From Raphanus sativus (lineage: Eukaryota; Streptophyta; Magnoliopsida; Brassicales; Brassicaceae), in assembly GCF_000801105.2 (NCBI RefSeq), contig NC_079516.1, positions 46,976,908 to 47,040,907 on the forward strand: DNA of 64,000 bases, read 5' to 3'. The notes beneath the pieces were generated by a model, which searched no databases, was not told where the DNA came from, and saw nothing but the letters and a program-made list of their open reading frames with translations. Positions 9,679-23,179 of the stretch are shown one piece after another; the first letter of the stretch is position 1, and each line of letters opens with the position of its first letter. The position numbers and the translations under genes were made by a program.

Positions 9679-12600
9679 ATGGAAGGAGAAACGGTGGCTA
9701 AGGTGAAGAGGGAGACGGTGGTGGCATGCATGACTTGTCCTCTCTGCGACAACCTCCTCCGTGACGCCACCACTATCTCCGAGTGTCTTCACACCTGTTA
9801 GTCTTCTTCCTCCCCTCTTTCTTCTCGATTTACGTTTGAATTGGGCTTCCTCGTCTACGTTATTTGATTGATTGATTGATTCTCTCTGTGTGTTAACCAG
9901 AATCTGTAGTTTTGAAATTTGGTTTGTGTGTGAGTTCGTGGTCAACGCAACCAACGATAATTAGCGCTAATCATGTCATTGTAGCTGCGTGTTGTTACTT
10001 ATATCCCATCATGTTACTTTTGTGTTGGCAAGTTTCGAGTAACAAAAGGACCAGTATCCTCTCTTTACTTCTTTCAAGATTCTTATACTAGTATTTAAGA
10101 CAGTTTAGATATCTATCTTTATATCTCTATTTGGAAGCTCTAGTTTTATTTAATATCTAGTCATCTTTCTCCATGGGATTCTCTCAACTATTTACTGCCT
10201 TCTGTGTATATTACTCCAACACCCGCGGGTGAATCTTATTGATATGCTCTTTTCCATCTGGTTCAAGAAAAAAAAAGTAAAATGTTAGCAGTTGCGATTC
10301 CATATGCCAAAAACTGAGAGCTATTTCCCCTTTAATCATTTATAAGTTTCTGTCAATTTTAGCAGTCAATTGCACTGCAAAATCTGTTTATACTACAATC
10401 AAGTGTTCTAATTTTATTTTCGGTTTGGTTTCTGGAGACACAAACAAGCAATGTTACTATTACTTGCATTTCATCTCGTTCCCTTAGGCTGTTAACTATC
10501 TAAGTGCATGATATAAACCAAACTGGACTAAGTCTATCAACCACTACTCTACAAGCTCCTAATGTAGGAGAAGCCATACAAATTATCAGTATTTGCTATT
10601 ATAGGAGTCAGAAAATCTATTCTTGCACCTAATAAGTTTTAAACTCGGCAGCCAGCCATCTTGCTTATACCTCGGAAACATATTGCCATTCCTTTTTTTA
10701 GCTGAATTTTGGTCCGAGCTATTGTTTGTTTAATCTGTCAAGTACTAGTCTCGCATTTAAACATTTTGTTCGTACTTGATAGTTATTATCTATCGAAACG
10801 AGATAAGTTATTAAAATCACTGTTATGCAGTTTGTAGAAAATGCATCTATGAGAAAATCACAGAGGATGAGATAGAGTGCTGTCCGGTATGTGATATTGA
10901 CCTCGGGGGTGCCCCACTGGAGAAACTAAGGTAAGTTCTTCTTCGAATAGCAGTGATTCCTTATTTCTACATGATATATGTAATGTACCATACTCTTAGA
11001 AACCTTTTTAGCTTCACTGTTGATGAAACGAGTAACTTTAACATAATTCTAGAAAGTCATACACGATTATGCTGGAATGTGTCATAATGTGTAATTAATC
11101 AAAGAAAAATTATGTGATTCAGAAGCACATACAATCTGAATATATTGATTAGCTTTCGCCGACACCAACTATTTTTAGTGAGAACCAGAATTAACCCTCC
11201 TTAGTATTATCTCTCTTAGAAGACTACTATTTATGTAACAGTACGAGCTTTTGTTGGTGGTGAAACTCATGCTTTCGCTAAGGAACCAATCATATTCACA
11301 TTATTTCAGGCCCGACCACATTTTGCAAGACTTGAGGGCTAAAATATTTACTCCAAAACGAAAAAGAGAGAGGGCGCCTGAAGTTGTGTCCTCAATCACA
11401 TTGCCTGCAAGGAGGAAAGAGAGGTCCATCTCGTCTTTGGTGGTAAGCACACCTAGGGTTGCAGCACAGACTGGTACAACAGGAAAGAGAACAAAATCTC
11501 TCATGAGGAAAGATGTGCGTGGTAGTGGTTCCTTCACTAAGAGAACTGTGAAGAAGGAAGAAGAATTTGGAGATGATCATACAGACAGTGGAAGCTCGCC
11601 TGAAACGCTTAAAAATTTTACTCAGAATAAAAGGCAGGAAAAGAAGGTGATTACTCTCTCTCTCTCTTTAGCTCTTTAGCTTTGTGTCTCTTTATTTTGC
11701 GCATTTTACCTTCAGAGTGAACTTTTCCAGGATTAGATATCATCATGTTTATGAAATATTTGAAACTATAGCTTGAAAGAGAGAGGGAGATGTTCATATT
11801 GCAAACATACTGTCGTCGATTTTGGACGCCAGTATGATCTGCAAAGAGTTACCAATGCATTTATTATGTTTTTTGTTTTTGTAGTCTTCATATGCAGAGC
11901 CTAGCCAATCCCTCTCTAATCGAAGAAACAAGGATGTTGCTGAACCTTGGGATTCCAAATTAAACCTTTGGAAACCTTTAAATTTTCTTGTGGATGTGGC
12001 AAACGGAACAAAATCTGAGCATGGAAATGCATCTCACACTGATTTTCAGGGGAACAAAACCAAAACAAAGGATTATAAACGAAAATGCAAACTTGAGGAA
12101 GAGAACAGCAATAATGGTGATCCTACAACATCAGAAACTGCTACGCTTAAAAGAACGCGTAGGACTCGCCGTAAAAGGTCATCCACTTTTGGTGATTCAC
12201 GAATTCCACCACTACCAGATACCGAAAGCCTGAAACAGGAGAGGAGAAAGGGTCCGGTTTGGTTCTCACTTGTAGCTTCGAATAATCAGTGAGATTCTTG
12301 CTATGTATCTTGAGTTTCTTTACAGATGCTCAAGATTTTCTTTGTCTTTTCATTTATGTGTCTTGTTATAATGACAAGACTTGCTGGTTTCAGGGAAGGA
12401 GAAACATCATTGCCTCAGATTCCGGCAAACTACTTGAGAATAAGGTAAGTATACATATCTCAATATTTTCTTGGGCTGCATCTCACAACTAGTTCTTGAT
12501 CGGGACTGTCTAATGTTCTATTTGGAAGAAACTGTGCATGATGAGTTGATCTGCTGTTTACATTATATATGACAGGGATGGAAATATTCCAGTTTCGTTT

Positions 12601-13141
12601 ATCCAAAAGTACCTCATGAGGAAGCTTGATCTCAAGAGTGAAACTGAGGTAAGCAACCTTCTTTGTGCAGTTGCAGCTTTACTCTTTCTAGCTTGTATCC
12701 ATTTTGTCTAAGATGACAGTAGTTCTATTGACCGTGTCAATTCCTATGCTTGACTATTAAGGTTCATAATTGTTAGTGTAATATTTATGACTCGCAAGCC
12801 ACAAGTTTAGCGTGATAGAGGGGTCCAATCCTGTTGAGATCATGGCTAATGGGTCTCACCGGTTCCTTACGATTTTGATTAACGAAGATCCTTAAAACGT
12901 TTGAAAATAAAACCAATTAACTCACGCTTTTGTCCACTCGTTTAATGTGGTATGACAGGTAGAGATAAGATGTATGGGAGAAGCAGTGATCCCAACGTTG
13001 GAGCTTCACAGCTTAGTGGAGCTATGGTTGGAAACAACTTCTAAGCATGAAAGAGTGGCTGCAACTATAGGTTCCTCCGCAAAGGAATTTGTAATGGTGC
13101 TAGCTTACGCTCGGAAGATCCCTGAATGCAACAACAACTAA
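9679..13141 (+). CDS. DRIP2: E3 ubiquitin ligase of the DRIP (DREB2A-interacting protein) type
   Basis: Known: DRIP1 and DRIP2 ubiquitinate the drought-response factor DREB2A in the nucleus and so dampen drought responses. Seven exons (9679-9796, 10831-10930, 11310-11646, 11885-12288, 12394-12444, 12576-12648, 12959-13141) join without a frame break to 421 residues. Residues about 20-62 form a C3HC4 RING finger (CPLCDNLL, CLHTFCRKC, CCPVCDIDL). The middle is basic and serine-rich with nuclear-localisation-like runs (KRTRRTRRKRSS). The last ~110 residues resemble the RAWUL ubiquitin-like domain of PRC1-type RING proteins (VSFIQKYLMRKLDL, ELHSLVELWLE). Intron 1 is long (1,034 bp) and shows no gene. 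The position next to PsbW matches At2g30580. Confidence 0.93.
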
Positions 13142-15003
13142 AAGAAGTGTTCAATAACGAAGTGAAGTGCAGGAGCAGTAGCAGTGGAATGTATTGTGTA
13201 GTTTGTAATGATACATATATATTTTCTTATAAATCTGAAAATGAATGATCGGTGTGACGGACACTTTGTTGTCTAAGGAGGGGATATTCAAGATTTGCTT
13301 TAAAAAAAGAGGTGATTGTATATTTGTATGTCTTTTTAGACATTTGAATGTATGATCAGATAGAGGATAATGTTGTCGTTTCTATGAAATTTGGTTCCTT
13401 TGTTGGATTAAAGGAGATGTACACGGAATTATTGTGCGACTTGCAAATTTATTTAGTCAACCCAAGAAAGATTTTAAAAAGTGTTTGCAGATTCAGTTCT
13501 AAAACTTGTTTGTTATTACACAAGAACTGGAACATCAAAACTAAGGTTTGGATTCGTATTCGGGGAAGAAACTGGCAATGTCTAAATGTTTGTGGGCCCA
13601 ATGGAATACAACCACTACTTCGTATGAAATCTTTCTTAATTTCAATATAGATCAACTCTAAAAATATACCTTAAATAAAACTCTATTTAATATGTATTTA
13701 GTTTGGGTGAATGTTGGATATGGCTTCGGCATTCCCCCATCAATTCTCTGACCCATGTCAGTAAAAGCTCAACTCTCTGCTTTAAAAGCTCAAATGCACG
13801 ACCAACCTCGCAGGGACACACATAAGCACGTCTAGCCGTATGAACTTCGCATCAAACGCATGTCTTATACGACGTACAAAACAAACGTTACAGTTTTGTA
13901 CACTGCAGCCTTGTTTCCCTAGACGACGAATCACCTTATCTCTTCACGAAGAACCGTACAACTTTCACATATTCGTTGTGCTTCAATCCCTTTTGTTTAC
14001 TCGGTAGATATTTTTGAATTCATCTATCTAGTTGTAACTTTTTGCTAAGCTCGTCATTTTCATTTCTACTGAGAATCCGTCAACGAGAAGGACGTGTGGT
14101 AACTGGTAAAATAATGTAACCGTTAGAAACCTCAGTAGAAAAGAAGCTTTTGATTCCACTTTTTTTTTTTGGTTTTACTTACAAAAAGTAAACTCAAAAC
14201 CTTGAACGATCGTAATTCGACTTTCTCTAAAAATTAACGATGACATGAGCAAATAAAGCCATGGAATCTTTATGCATGCAAAATATCCCTTAAGCTAAAT
14301 TTGATTTAATAAGTCTTGATATAGAGAAGCTTAATTACTTTCTTTTCGTTAATTTAATTATCATTTCTAAAATCAGAATCTCACGTAAATTAAGGTCTTT
14401 GAACGGGGCCCACCTCTGAAATCAGACGCCGGTTTCGTCTTTTTTCTCATCTCTCTCTTTGCTTTTTCCAGAATAAAGTTTTACTCTTTTCCTATTAAAA
14501 ATGATTTCTGCACAGTGGTTTTTCGGGTAAAATAACAATATTAAAAAAAAACAGAGAGGGATGTGGTTGAGTGATTGCAGAAGCTACAAAGAAGAGAGAA
14601 AGCGTCAAGAAAGTCTTCTCTTTCACACCTTTCGTTTTCTCGAGCCTCTTTTTAACGAAAGATGGTGGAGGGAGGAATCTTGAGTTTGACAACTCATTAA
14701 CAGTAACACTTCCTCTTCCTCTTTTAAGCTTGCAAGGAACCTCCTCCGTTTTTGCTTTCACTTCCTACTCATCATTCTCTCCTTTCAGTTTGATCCTCCT
14801 TTGATATCAAAAAGCTTGTAGTATCTTTTCTTCTTCAAGCTTTTAAGAAACGCAACTTCTTTTTTTCTTTTTTTGGTGTCTCCTGTTGAGAGATGGGATT
14901 GTGTAAAAACGGAAACTTTACTATCTGGGTCTTTCCCATTTTGGTTTCTAATTAGTAATTTTGTTCTTTAGGAGGTTTATTTAGTTGTTTAACTTTTTAA
15001 GAC
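13142..15003. other. Intergenic region upstream of WRKY21
   Basis: I see no coding gene in these 1.9 kb. The first ~150 bp is the DRIP2 3' region. From about 14400 the sequence turns TC-rich (TTTTTCTCATCTCTCTC and similar), as in crucifer 5' leaders, so the WRKY21 promoter and leader probably lie at 14400-15003. Open frames here, such as 13348-13650, look random. Confidence 0.5.
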
Positions 15004-16232
15004 ATGGAGGAGATTGAAGGAGCAAACAGAGCAGCTGTAGAGTCTTGTCATAGAGTTCTTAACCTCTTATCATGTACACCACATCAACAAGATCATGTGA
15101 GTTTAGTGTCTGAGACTACAGAAGCTGCATCTAGGTTCGAGAGAGTGACGAGTCTGTTAAGTACTAGTGTTGGTCATGCCAGGTTTAGAAGAGCCAAGAA
15201 ACCTCAGTCTCATTTGTCTCAAAGCATCTTCCTTGATCCTGTTCATCAAATAACAGAACCTCCACCATCTCAGAAAGAACCGGTGCTCCTGTCTGGTTTC
15301 CATGAGTTGAGCACTGATTCCCTCACTTTAGGAACCAGGTCCTTCAGTTTGAACTCAAATGCAAAAGCGCCTCTCCTTCAGCTTAACCAGCAGGCAATGC
15401 CTTATTCAAATTATCCCAATATGTTTCCTGAACATCGACAGCAACAACAGTTACATGAACGGTTGCAGGCTCACCATCATCAGCAGCAACAGAAAGATCA
15501 AGCTGAGATGATGATGATGCTAAGGAAGTGCAACGGCGGGATAAGTTTGAGTTTTGATAACTCGAGTTGTACTCAAACCATGTCATCCACTAGGTCCTTT
15601 GTTTCATCGCTTAGCATAGATGGCAGCGTTGCTAATGTAGAAGGAATGAACTCCTTCCAGTTGGTAGGGGTTCCTAGTTCACAACACTCTAAGAGAAAAT
15701 GCCTCATGAAAGGAGGCGAGCATGGAAGCATGAAATGCGGGAGCTCTAGCCGATGCCACTGCTCTAAGAAGAGGTCACTTGCATGTTTTGTTTTTGTATT
15801 TCATTTCACAGCTTCTCTCGATGATGATATGATGGTGCAGTGCATTAAAAACATTGTTGGAAAATGACAGGAAACATAGGGTTAGGAGATCGATCAGAGT
15901 GCCTGCTATAAGTAACAAGGTTGCAGACATCCCTCCTGATGATTATTCGTGGCGAAAGTATGGTCAGAAACCCATCAAGGGCTCTCCTTATCCCAGGTAT
16001 ACACTTCTTGGTCACTTATTTTGATTGACGAACTCATACTAGACAACAAATACATTTGTGTTTGATGCACTTGTATATGCACTGCAGGGGATATTACAAA
16101 TGCAGTAGCATGAGAGCTTGTCCAGCGAGGAAGCACGTTGAGCGATGCTTGGAAGATCCTGCTATGCTTATTGTTACTTATGAAGCAGAGCATAACCACC
16201 CTAAATTGCCATCTCAAACCGTGACAGCTTAA
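15004..16232 (+). CDS. WRKY21: Group IId WRKY transcription factor
   Basis: A nuclear DNA-binding factor for W-box (TTGAC) promoters. Three exons (15004-15773, 15871-15996, 16088-16232) give 346 residues. Near the N-terminus is CHRVLNLLS, and about residues 60-66 the RFRRAKKP (HARF) motif typical of group IId. A Gln/His-rich stretch follows, then a possible calmodulin-binding segment ([15 protein letters not shown]). The plant zinc cluster comes next ([33 protein letters not shown]), directly before the WRKY domain, with [19 protein letters not shown] and Cys-X5-Cys-X23-His-X-His zinc ligands. The intron after the Pro-Arg of PYPR is the conserved WRKY-domain intron. Neighbour order matches At2g30590. 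It is somewhat shorter than the Arabidopsis protein as I remember it. Confidence 0.93.
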
Positions 16233-17711
16233 CTTTTATTGTATCATTGTGTCTTCCTTTGTGTGCTTTGCTCCATTATTATGTGATATATGATTCGGAG
16301 CAGTGCCTTTGTTTTGGGGGTGGGGGTTTTACTGCAATAGTTGTTGGGTTTGGCTTTAGGGAGTAAAAATGTAGGATTTGTCAAGACTCGTTTCTCAAGT
16401 TTCAGTTTATTACTGCTCTTAATGATGTTTTCTTCTCTGCTTCCATTTGAGTAGTATTACTGTATTAGTACAAAATAACTAAATTCTATAATGTTACAAA
16501 ATTGCAGTTGGGTTTAATTATTCATAGAAATCAACCATACAAACCCTTTTGCAAAAAAAATTCTGGCCCATTTATGAATACACATATTTTTTCCACTAGA
16601 CACAAAAGATAAATATCATCAACCGTAATAGCATCAACATTGAGGTGTTCTCAATAAACCTCTAAGCAATTTTGTAAGAAATCTCTAAGCATCAACACTG
16701 TAATTAGAAAACTATTTCCTCTGTTAGGCTTTAATGATTTTCATAGAACCCATAATTGAGCAAACCCTTTTGCAAAAAAAAATTCTGGCCCATTTATGAA
16801 TCCACAGCATCTTTTTCCACTAGACAAAATATAAATATCATCAACCATGATAGCATCAGTGTTCTCAATAAATCTCTAAGCAATTTCGTAATAGAAAACT
16901 ATTTCCTCTATCTAAGATAAGAAAGATATACATATTTCATCTTTTCAATTACTTTTTATTAGTTAATAAACATAAACACTAAAAATAATAATTGCATTTA
17001 TTAAAATACTATTAAATCTATTTTAAAATTGATAATTACACAAAGTAATATTTAATATCATAATTAAGTATATTTTCTTAATATGTAAAAACATATAAAC
17101 ATACATCTTTTAAAAATTGAATAATCAACAAAAGGGGAAAATGAAAAGAGTTTAAAGACAAAATAAATATTAAGAAATTGCCTCTAAACATATCAAATTA
17201 TCATAATCCATATTAGTTTCATTAAGAAAATAAATATAATTCATCACATGATACATTTTGTGGTTTAATTGGCCTCGCTCGTATGATATCACAAATCACT
17301 TTTTTATAGTTATTCATCCATTGAATATTTCAGGTTAAAACAAGCTTAATTCTGTAGTTTTTTCGTATGATTATCCAAAAAGATAAATGCACTTTGATGA
17401 TATAAATAACCAAATTAATTTTTAAAGTCTTTGACATATATTAGATCTCCTCTGACAGAATGCAACGTCTTTATTACACCCCCATGATTTTAACCCCTGT
17501 TAATGTGAGCTCATGCATGATTTCACATTTGTCTAGTGTTCAACTCTGATATCGCTTATAACATCTCTACCACACACGGTTAATGAGCCTTCCACACCTA
17601 TTCACTTGGCCAGTAAAACCCATTTCATGCAAAGGACGATACATAATTTCAAAGGTTCAAAATACCTGTTTACAAATTTTAAAATCAACATATTATTTTC
17701 ACCGTATTTTA
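16233..17711. other. AT-rich intergenic DNA downstream of WRKY21
   Basis: No gene seen. It contains the tandem duplication at 16541-16912 and otherwise low-complexity AT-rich sequence. The first ~200 bp should include the WRKY21 3' untranslated region. Confidence 0.6.
16541..16912. repeat. Tandem duplication of a roughly 170-bp segment
   Basis: Sequence starting AACCCTTTTGCAAAAAAAA and running through TTCTGGCCCATTTATGAAT, TAGCATCA and GAAAACTATTTCCTCT occurs twice (about 16541-16725 and 16764-16912). Small insertions and deletions separate the copies. Confidence 0.8.
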
Positions 17712-18489
17712 CACTACAAGAAAAATAGGTTTTATTAGCGGACGAAAAACGCTATCTAACGATACGATAGCGGTTTTAGAAACGTTGTATCATCGCCCGT
17801 CATAGTAGGTTAAAGACATTAGATAGCGTTTTTTTGTACTGCTATTTTTTCTTCCGCTACAATAGCACTTTCTATATGCAATTAAATATTTTTTAATAGC
17901 ATATAATTTTCGTTATTGTTTATATTATATAAAAAAAAAAAAATAGAAACATAATTAAAATTTAAAATCATTTATATATTTAAATTTTTTATTAAAAAAA
18001 ATGATTTGTTGGTATACAAAAAATATTAAACCAAAACTAAACCAAACTTAAACCTAATCCTATTTACTAACTAAACCTAATAACAAAACACGTAGCTTCT
18101 TCTTGCCGCCGCCGTCTTCAACCAACATTCTTACAGATGAGACCACCTCAATCAACGATGAACTAGCCATGGATTAAGCTAACCCAGCGAAGATTGGGAT
18201 TGAGAGAACTCGATTTTGCAGAGGACTGGGATGCTCCTGCGCCTCCTCGCCACAAGCCCATGACTAATATTGTCTTCCTCTTATCCTGTCTTCTCTTTCT
18301 CAGCGGAGAGAAGCTCAGGCCACCACCATCAACCTTTTCCTCTATCTCCTCCGGTGCTCCACCTTGCCGCTAGCGCTCTGTCTTCTCTGTCTCTGTTTAT
18401 CACACCTCATCTCTGAATCTGGAAAGACAAGATATGTTTCTCTGTTACATAATCTCAAAAAAAAATCTAACATGAATCAAAACCAGAGA

Positions 18490-18568
<79 letters not shown>

Positions 18569-19584
18569 AGAGGCTTACATAAGACAGGTGCAGAGACGTT
18601 TTGTTTCTGTGACTATTATACAGAGGCGTCTGTCTCCTCTACAAGACTCTTCATCTCTCAACTCCTGGACCAAACCTCCAATCAAAATCAAATCGTTTTG
18701 TTTCTGTGAATGAACAGAGAAAAAGATATTGAATAGAGGCAGAGGCGTAAAAATTGTAAAGGAAGAAGAATGAGAAAAACTGTGAAACCGTAGACACCAA
18801 AAAAAATTATGAGATCTCAGATCTATCAGGAATGAGAAAGAAGAGAGAATGTTTTTAGACCTTTAGATCAAAACAAATCAATGGCTAAAAAGTGTAATCC
18901 TTGGCAAAGAAAAACTAACCAATAAGAGAAAAGGTCGTGGATTGATAAAAAGATTTTTTTTTAACCTTTAGATTAGAATCAATCAAGGGTCATAAAAAAG
19001 ACAATAAAAATTGTTTTAACATTTCTTTTTAATTGCTTTAGAAATTTTCTAAATAAAAAACAAAATATTATAATTTTACATTTGAAATATAAAATTTGAT
19101 AAGAATTTTGTGGTTATATGTTTATTTAAACTGCATAATAGGCTTTGTATAATTAGATTGTATAAAAGTTATATTTATGATTTAGAGGTTTATAAATGTT
19201 TAAAGTATATAGTTTGAGGGTTAAAGGTTTAGAGGTATTGAATTTAAGATTTGATATTTATTTTTAAAGATTGATTTTTGAGTTTATATTTAAATTTTGG
19301 AGTTGAATTTAAGTTTTGATGTTAAAACATTAGAGTTAAGTTTTGTATTTATAGTTTAGGGTTTAAAATCTTATTTAGGGTTTAGGGATTTAAAAGGCAA
19401 ACATAACGTTTAATTATGTTTTGCTATTAAATCACAAGTTTTTATAGCGTTTCTATATATACAACTCTATCATAGCGTTTCCAAAAATAGAAATGCTATC
19501 TTAAAAACACGGATATATCAATCATAGCACAATCGTAAAAAACGCTATCCTCGTCTGTTATTAAAACGCATTTTTCTTGTAGTG
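17712..19584. mobile_element. Non-autonomous CACTA (En/Spm) transposon, complete
   Basis: Both ends read CACTACAAGAAAAAT in inverted orientation, and the element is flanked by a direct TTA on each side (17709-17711 and 19585-19587). This is the 3-bp target duplication expected of CACTA elements. Subterminal repeats built on ATAGCG/CGCTAT cluster within ~200 bp of each end, as is usual for binding sites of the TNPA-type protein. The 1,873-bp interior has no transposase frame, so mobility would need a helper. It includes a long (GA)n microsatellite. It occupies the interval where Arabidopsis has At2g30600/30610. Confidence 0.9.
18494..18567. repeat. (AG)n microsatellite, about 37 units
   Basis: An uninterrupted AG dinucleotide run inside the CACTA element. 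It produces a meaningless Arg-Glu repeat frame. Confidence 0.98.
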
Positions 19585-22500
19585 TTAGCTTCATTCACAT
19601 TATATTACAAATTGATTTTCTATAGGTTACACATATTTCCACTACTATAACTCAAGATTTTTTTTACTCAGTGATTCTGTCTGTATGTGTGTTCGGAAAG
19701 CTGAGTACATTTTGATAATATTGCTAACCAAATTAATCTTTTAACCTTTTTAATTTACACTACAATAATTACAAAGTAAAATGTTACATTTGAATTCTAA
19801 GGATAAAAAACCATAGAGTACAATTGCTAAATATTGTAGAAGATCAAGTCATACAAAGACCTCAAAACATTCAGCAAACAAATCCAGACATTCATGTGTA
19901 TAGAAGTATATGAGGAAAATACAAGAAGTTTCATACTAAAAGTGGGATAAGAACAAAGGCATATAATATGCTATGCGTAAATACTCGTCTGTCGTGTGGA
20001 CCTGTGGTTAGCTGCGTTTAATCGGTTATCAGTCAAAAGACAAAATAGAGAGTTGGATTCAACTCAACTCGAAATTTGATCAAATATTTAAAAAAAACTT
20101 TCACTTTTGACCACTCACAAGATAGTACTCCCGTAAGACTGTTAGAAAGACAATTCTCTCAAATATATTGTTTTAATTTTTTGTCATAAAAAGAGTTCTC
20201 GAAAAAAATGACAAAAATATTTTATTAATAGACTATTATAATCTAGATAAATAAATAAATAAAAATAATAATAAAAATTTTATGGTTTCAAATTATATAT
20301 TTTAAAATTCGAACTCTTTATCAATTTTAAGAAAATATTTTGATTTTCTAGTTCTTTTAAATATTCCTTTTGAAATTTGAAAATAATTTTGAAACTATTT
20401 TAAGAAATTTTATTTTTATTTTTTATTTTTTTAAATTTAAAACTCATTCCTTAACTCTTAATCCTAAGATTTATATTATTTAACTTTAATAAATAAGTAT
20501 ATATTTACATTTTTAATAAAACATTTTGATCATTTTAGTCCTTAATTACGAACTATATTTATGACAAAAGAAAAATTTAGGGTTATCTAGGAGTATTTCT
20601 CTTGTTAAAGTGCGGAAAATATTAAACTGAATGGTTGTAGTCTACATAAAGAGCTATATTATGTGTTAGACATGCATAGACAAAATTGGTTATGTCTAAA
20701 AAACGATTGGAGAAGATATGAACTATAGTGGTTCCAAGCTCATTAGCCATAGGTTGAACCAATCATTTCTCATGGCTCTAAACAGGCAGCACTTCACCAA
20801 ATTCTGATCTCTTTGGCCAAACCTAAAAGATTCCCTTTAAATGGAGAGTCAACTATACCACAATCTTGTTATACTCCACAATAAAAGAATAAGGATTATG
20901 GTCTCCTTCATCTTTCTTTTAAAATGATTTTCTAAAGTCTCTTTGAAATCGTCCACTCGGAGTCATTATCTAAAGCATGCGTAGTACTAATTCAGGAAAT
21001 AAGATCGTGTCATTTTTGTTCGTATGAGTGAGATTACAAATTGGGAAAAAGAATGGTGCAAATTTGAGTTAATCCATTTTGTATTCTTATTTTTTGGTAT
21101 TGTTCCAATTAAATTTTAGCCATACACGATGAAACTTGTTTATTTATTAGAAAGATAATATATAGGAATATTAGTGTCAAAAGAGTATATAGACAGATAC
21201 ATCTTCCACACTTTTTCATTTCTTTTTGAAATATAAAATAATAAAACTTTATTTTACATTAAGCATATATGCAAATATTATCAATAATTTATGTTATTAG
21301 GTGAAATCTTGTTTATAGTAAATCTCTAGTAAAAATTTATTTTGGAGGCTTTTGCGTTTGCACTATGCATAAAAGACGTGTTTGAAAGACCAAAGGGATG
21401 GTGGCATTTTACAAGTATCCCAGATAATTAAATATATAGATAAGGCAAAGTTTATTTCTTTGAAGATTATTAGCATATGTAGATGATACCAAAAATGTTA
21501 TTACTTTATTTTTAAGAGTATTACTATTCATTCAAAAAAAAATATTTTAAGAGTATACCATATGTAGATGATACCCCAAAATAGAAAACATTTATATATT
21601 TATACATAGTCATGAAAAGATTAGGGGCATATCATTCGTTAGCAATTCCAGTACATCCATATATTGAAAACATGTTTAATTTTGTTCAACGATTCATTAG
21701 CTTATTACTAAATCCATAGTGGAAAGTTAATTGTTACTATTAAATTGCATGTCTGATAATGGTTGTGCTAGTAATCTAGAGAAAGAGTATCTCGAAACCA
21801 ACATTAGCTTCTATTGGTGATCGTAAAATGTAACTGACATACGAAATTAAACCATAAGAACGAAATTAATATTTGAATGAAAGATTAGTGGAATGTCTAG
21901 AACACGTTTACTCTCACGATATTAATGTTCGTGTCAAAGGGAGAGATTAAAGGTTCCTATCTTACTTTAGAAGGATATGTAGATGGCTTTAATTATACTG
22001 GATGTATAAAATAAAATAACTAATATTGAAAAAGAAATCCTAATTGCTAATTTCCTTTTTGAAAATTTTAAGAACATTTAATTACCCCCGGATCTTATAT
22101 GAAAACATCGTCCACATACATTCACTTTAATTAGTTTGTTAAAACCATGGGAAGTTTTCAAACCTGGTATCAATATTCCAATATAGAAAACTATATTGCT
22201 ATGTTTTAAATGAAAAGGTATAGAAATATAAGATACAAATTTCGTATCCATAATGATTTAAGTTTGCTAATGAATATCATACTCTATCGATGATAATAGT
22301 ACAAGCTAGATGCATAGTTGCATACATCGTCGTTATCGTCAAACTATGCATATATGCCTCAGTAAGTATTACACATTTTTAATTTATAAAAAAAATTATC
22401 TAGTGAATCATTGCATTAATGAATTTGAAATATGAAAATGAATACATTTCATAAACCTGCGGTTAGCTTTAGTCGAGACTCTTCTAAAGATAGACACATC

Positions 22501-23044
22501 ACACATGCAACAAAGTTGTTTGACACCATAGATTAGAAAATGGTCATCTTTAGTCGGATTCAACAGCATGTTTTCCTACCAAAACATGAACCGATTTCAA
22601 CAAATCTTGGTTCGTTACACTCCTTGATTAGTCTAGTTTCCAATGAATACAAACATTCACAATCTTCCCCCAAGCATTCTCCAGAAAATCAAAAACACCC
22701 TAATACTACCAAAACAAACCATAGCTTCGACCAACCTCGATTCAAAACAGATTTTCTCATCCTACAGTAATCCATTCCAAACGCTTAGATATTCAAAACA
22801 AACCTTACAGAATTATCTACAAGTTCCAGAAAACAAAACCGAATTTCATCAAGTATACCTCAAGTTATCATTAAATTACTCGAGGCTAAAAGCACACCAG
22901 ACACACACCGAGAGCAACCTATCCACATCTTGTAACCCCTTCCTCCTCATTAAACATTCCCAATCGTCACCTCCACATCGTCGATAAGATTAGATCCAAC
23001 GGACGAAATTCAAACATACACCGATCCGAGTACTCACGGTATTA
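19585..23044. other. Gene-free AT-rich region between the CACTA element and histone H1.2
   Basis: No coding sequence, RNA gene or clear transposon end could be recognised in these 3.5 kb. The stretch 22540-22990 is less AT-rich (C-rich on the + strand) and holds two overlapping open frames of 76 and 114 codons. Their composition is low-complexity, and I treat the stretch as the distal H1.2 promoter region. Confidence 0.5.
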
Positions 23045-23104
23045 ACCAATGAGAGAAGAGATAGAAAACTCTCTGGTCTCACATTTCACATCTGACTATA
23101 TAAA
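23045..23104 (+). promoter_or_regulatory. Core promoter of the H1.2 gene
   Basis: A TATATAAA box at 23097-23104 lies 76 bp before the ATG, and a CCAAT box lies at 23045-23049. This spacing fits a short 5' leader of about 45-50 nt. Recognised by motif only. Confidence 0.6.
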
Positions 23105-23179
23105 CATTTCTCGTAGCTCTCCTCTTCTCCATCTCAAAACCAACAAAAACAAAAAAAAAAAATTCAAATCCCTAAAAAG

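Noticed and set aside
13348..13655. Overlapping 100- and 68-codon frames downstream of DRIP2
   Set aside because: Random composition, no upstream signals, no recognisable family; both strands open by chance.
18364..18582. Frame with a long Arg-Glu repeat
   Set aside because: Translation of the (AG)n microsatellite inside the CACTA element.
22540..22987. Overlapping frames of 76 and 114 codons upstream of H1.2
   Set aside because: Two frames over one C-rich, T-poor stretch; low-complexity Ser/Asn/Gln/Lys sequence without a domain. Better read as promoter DNA.
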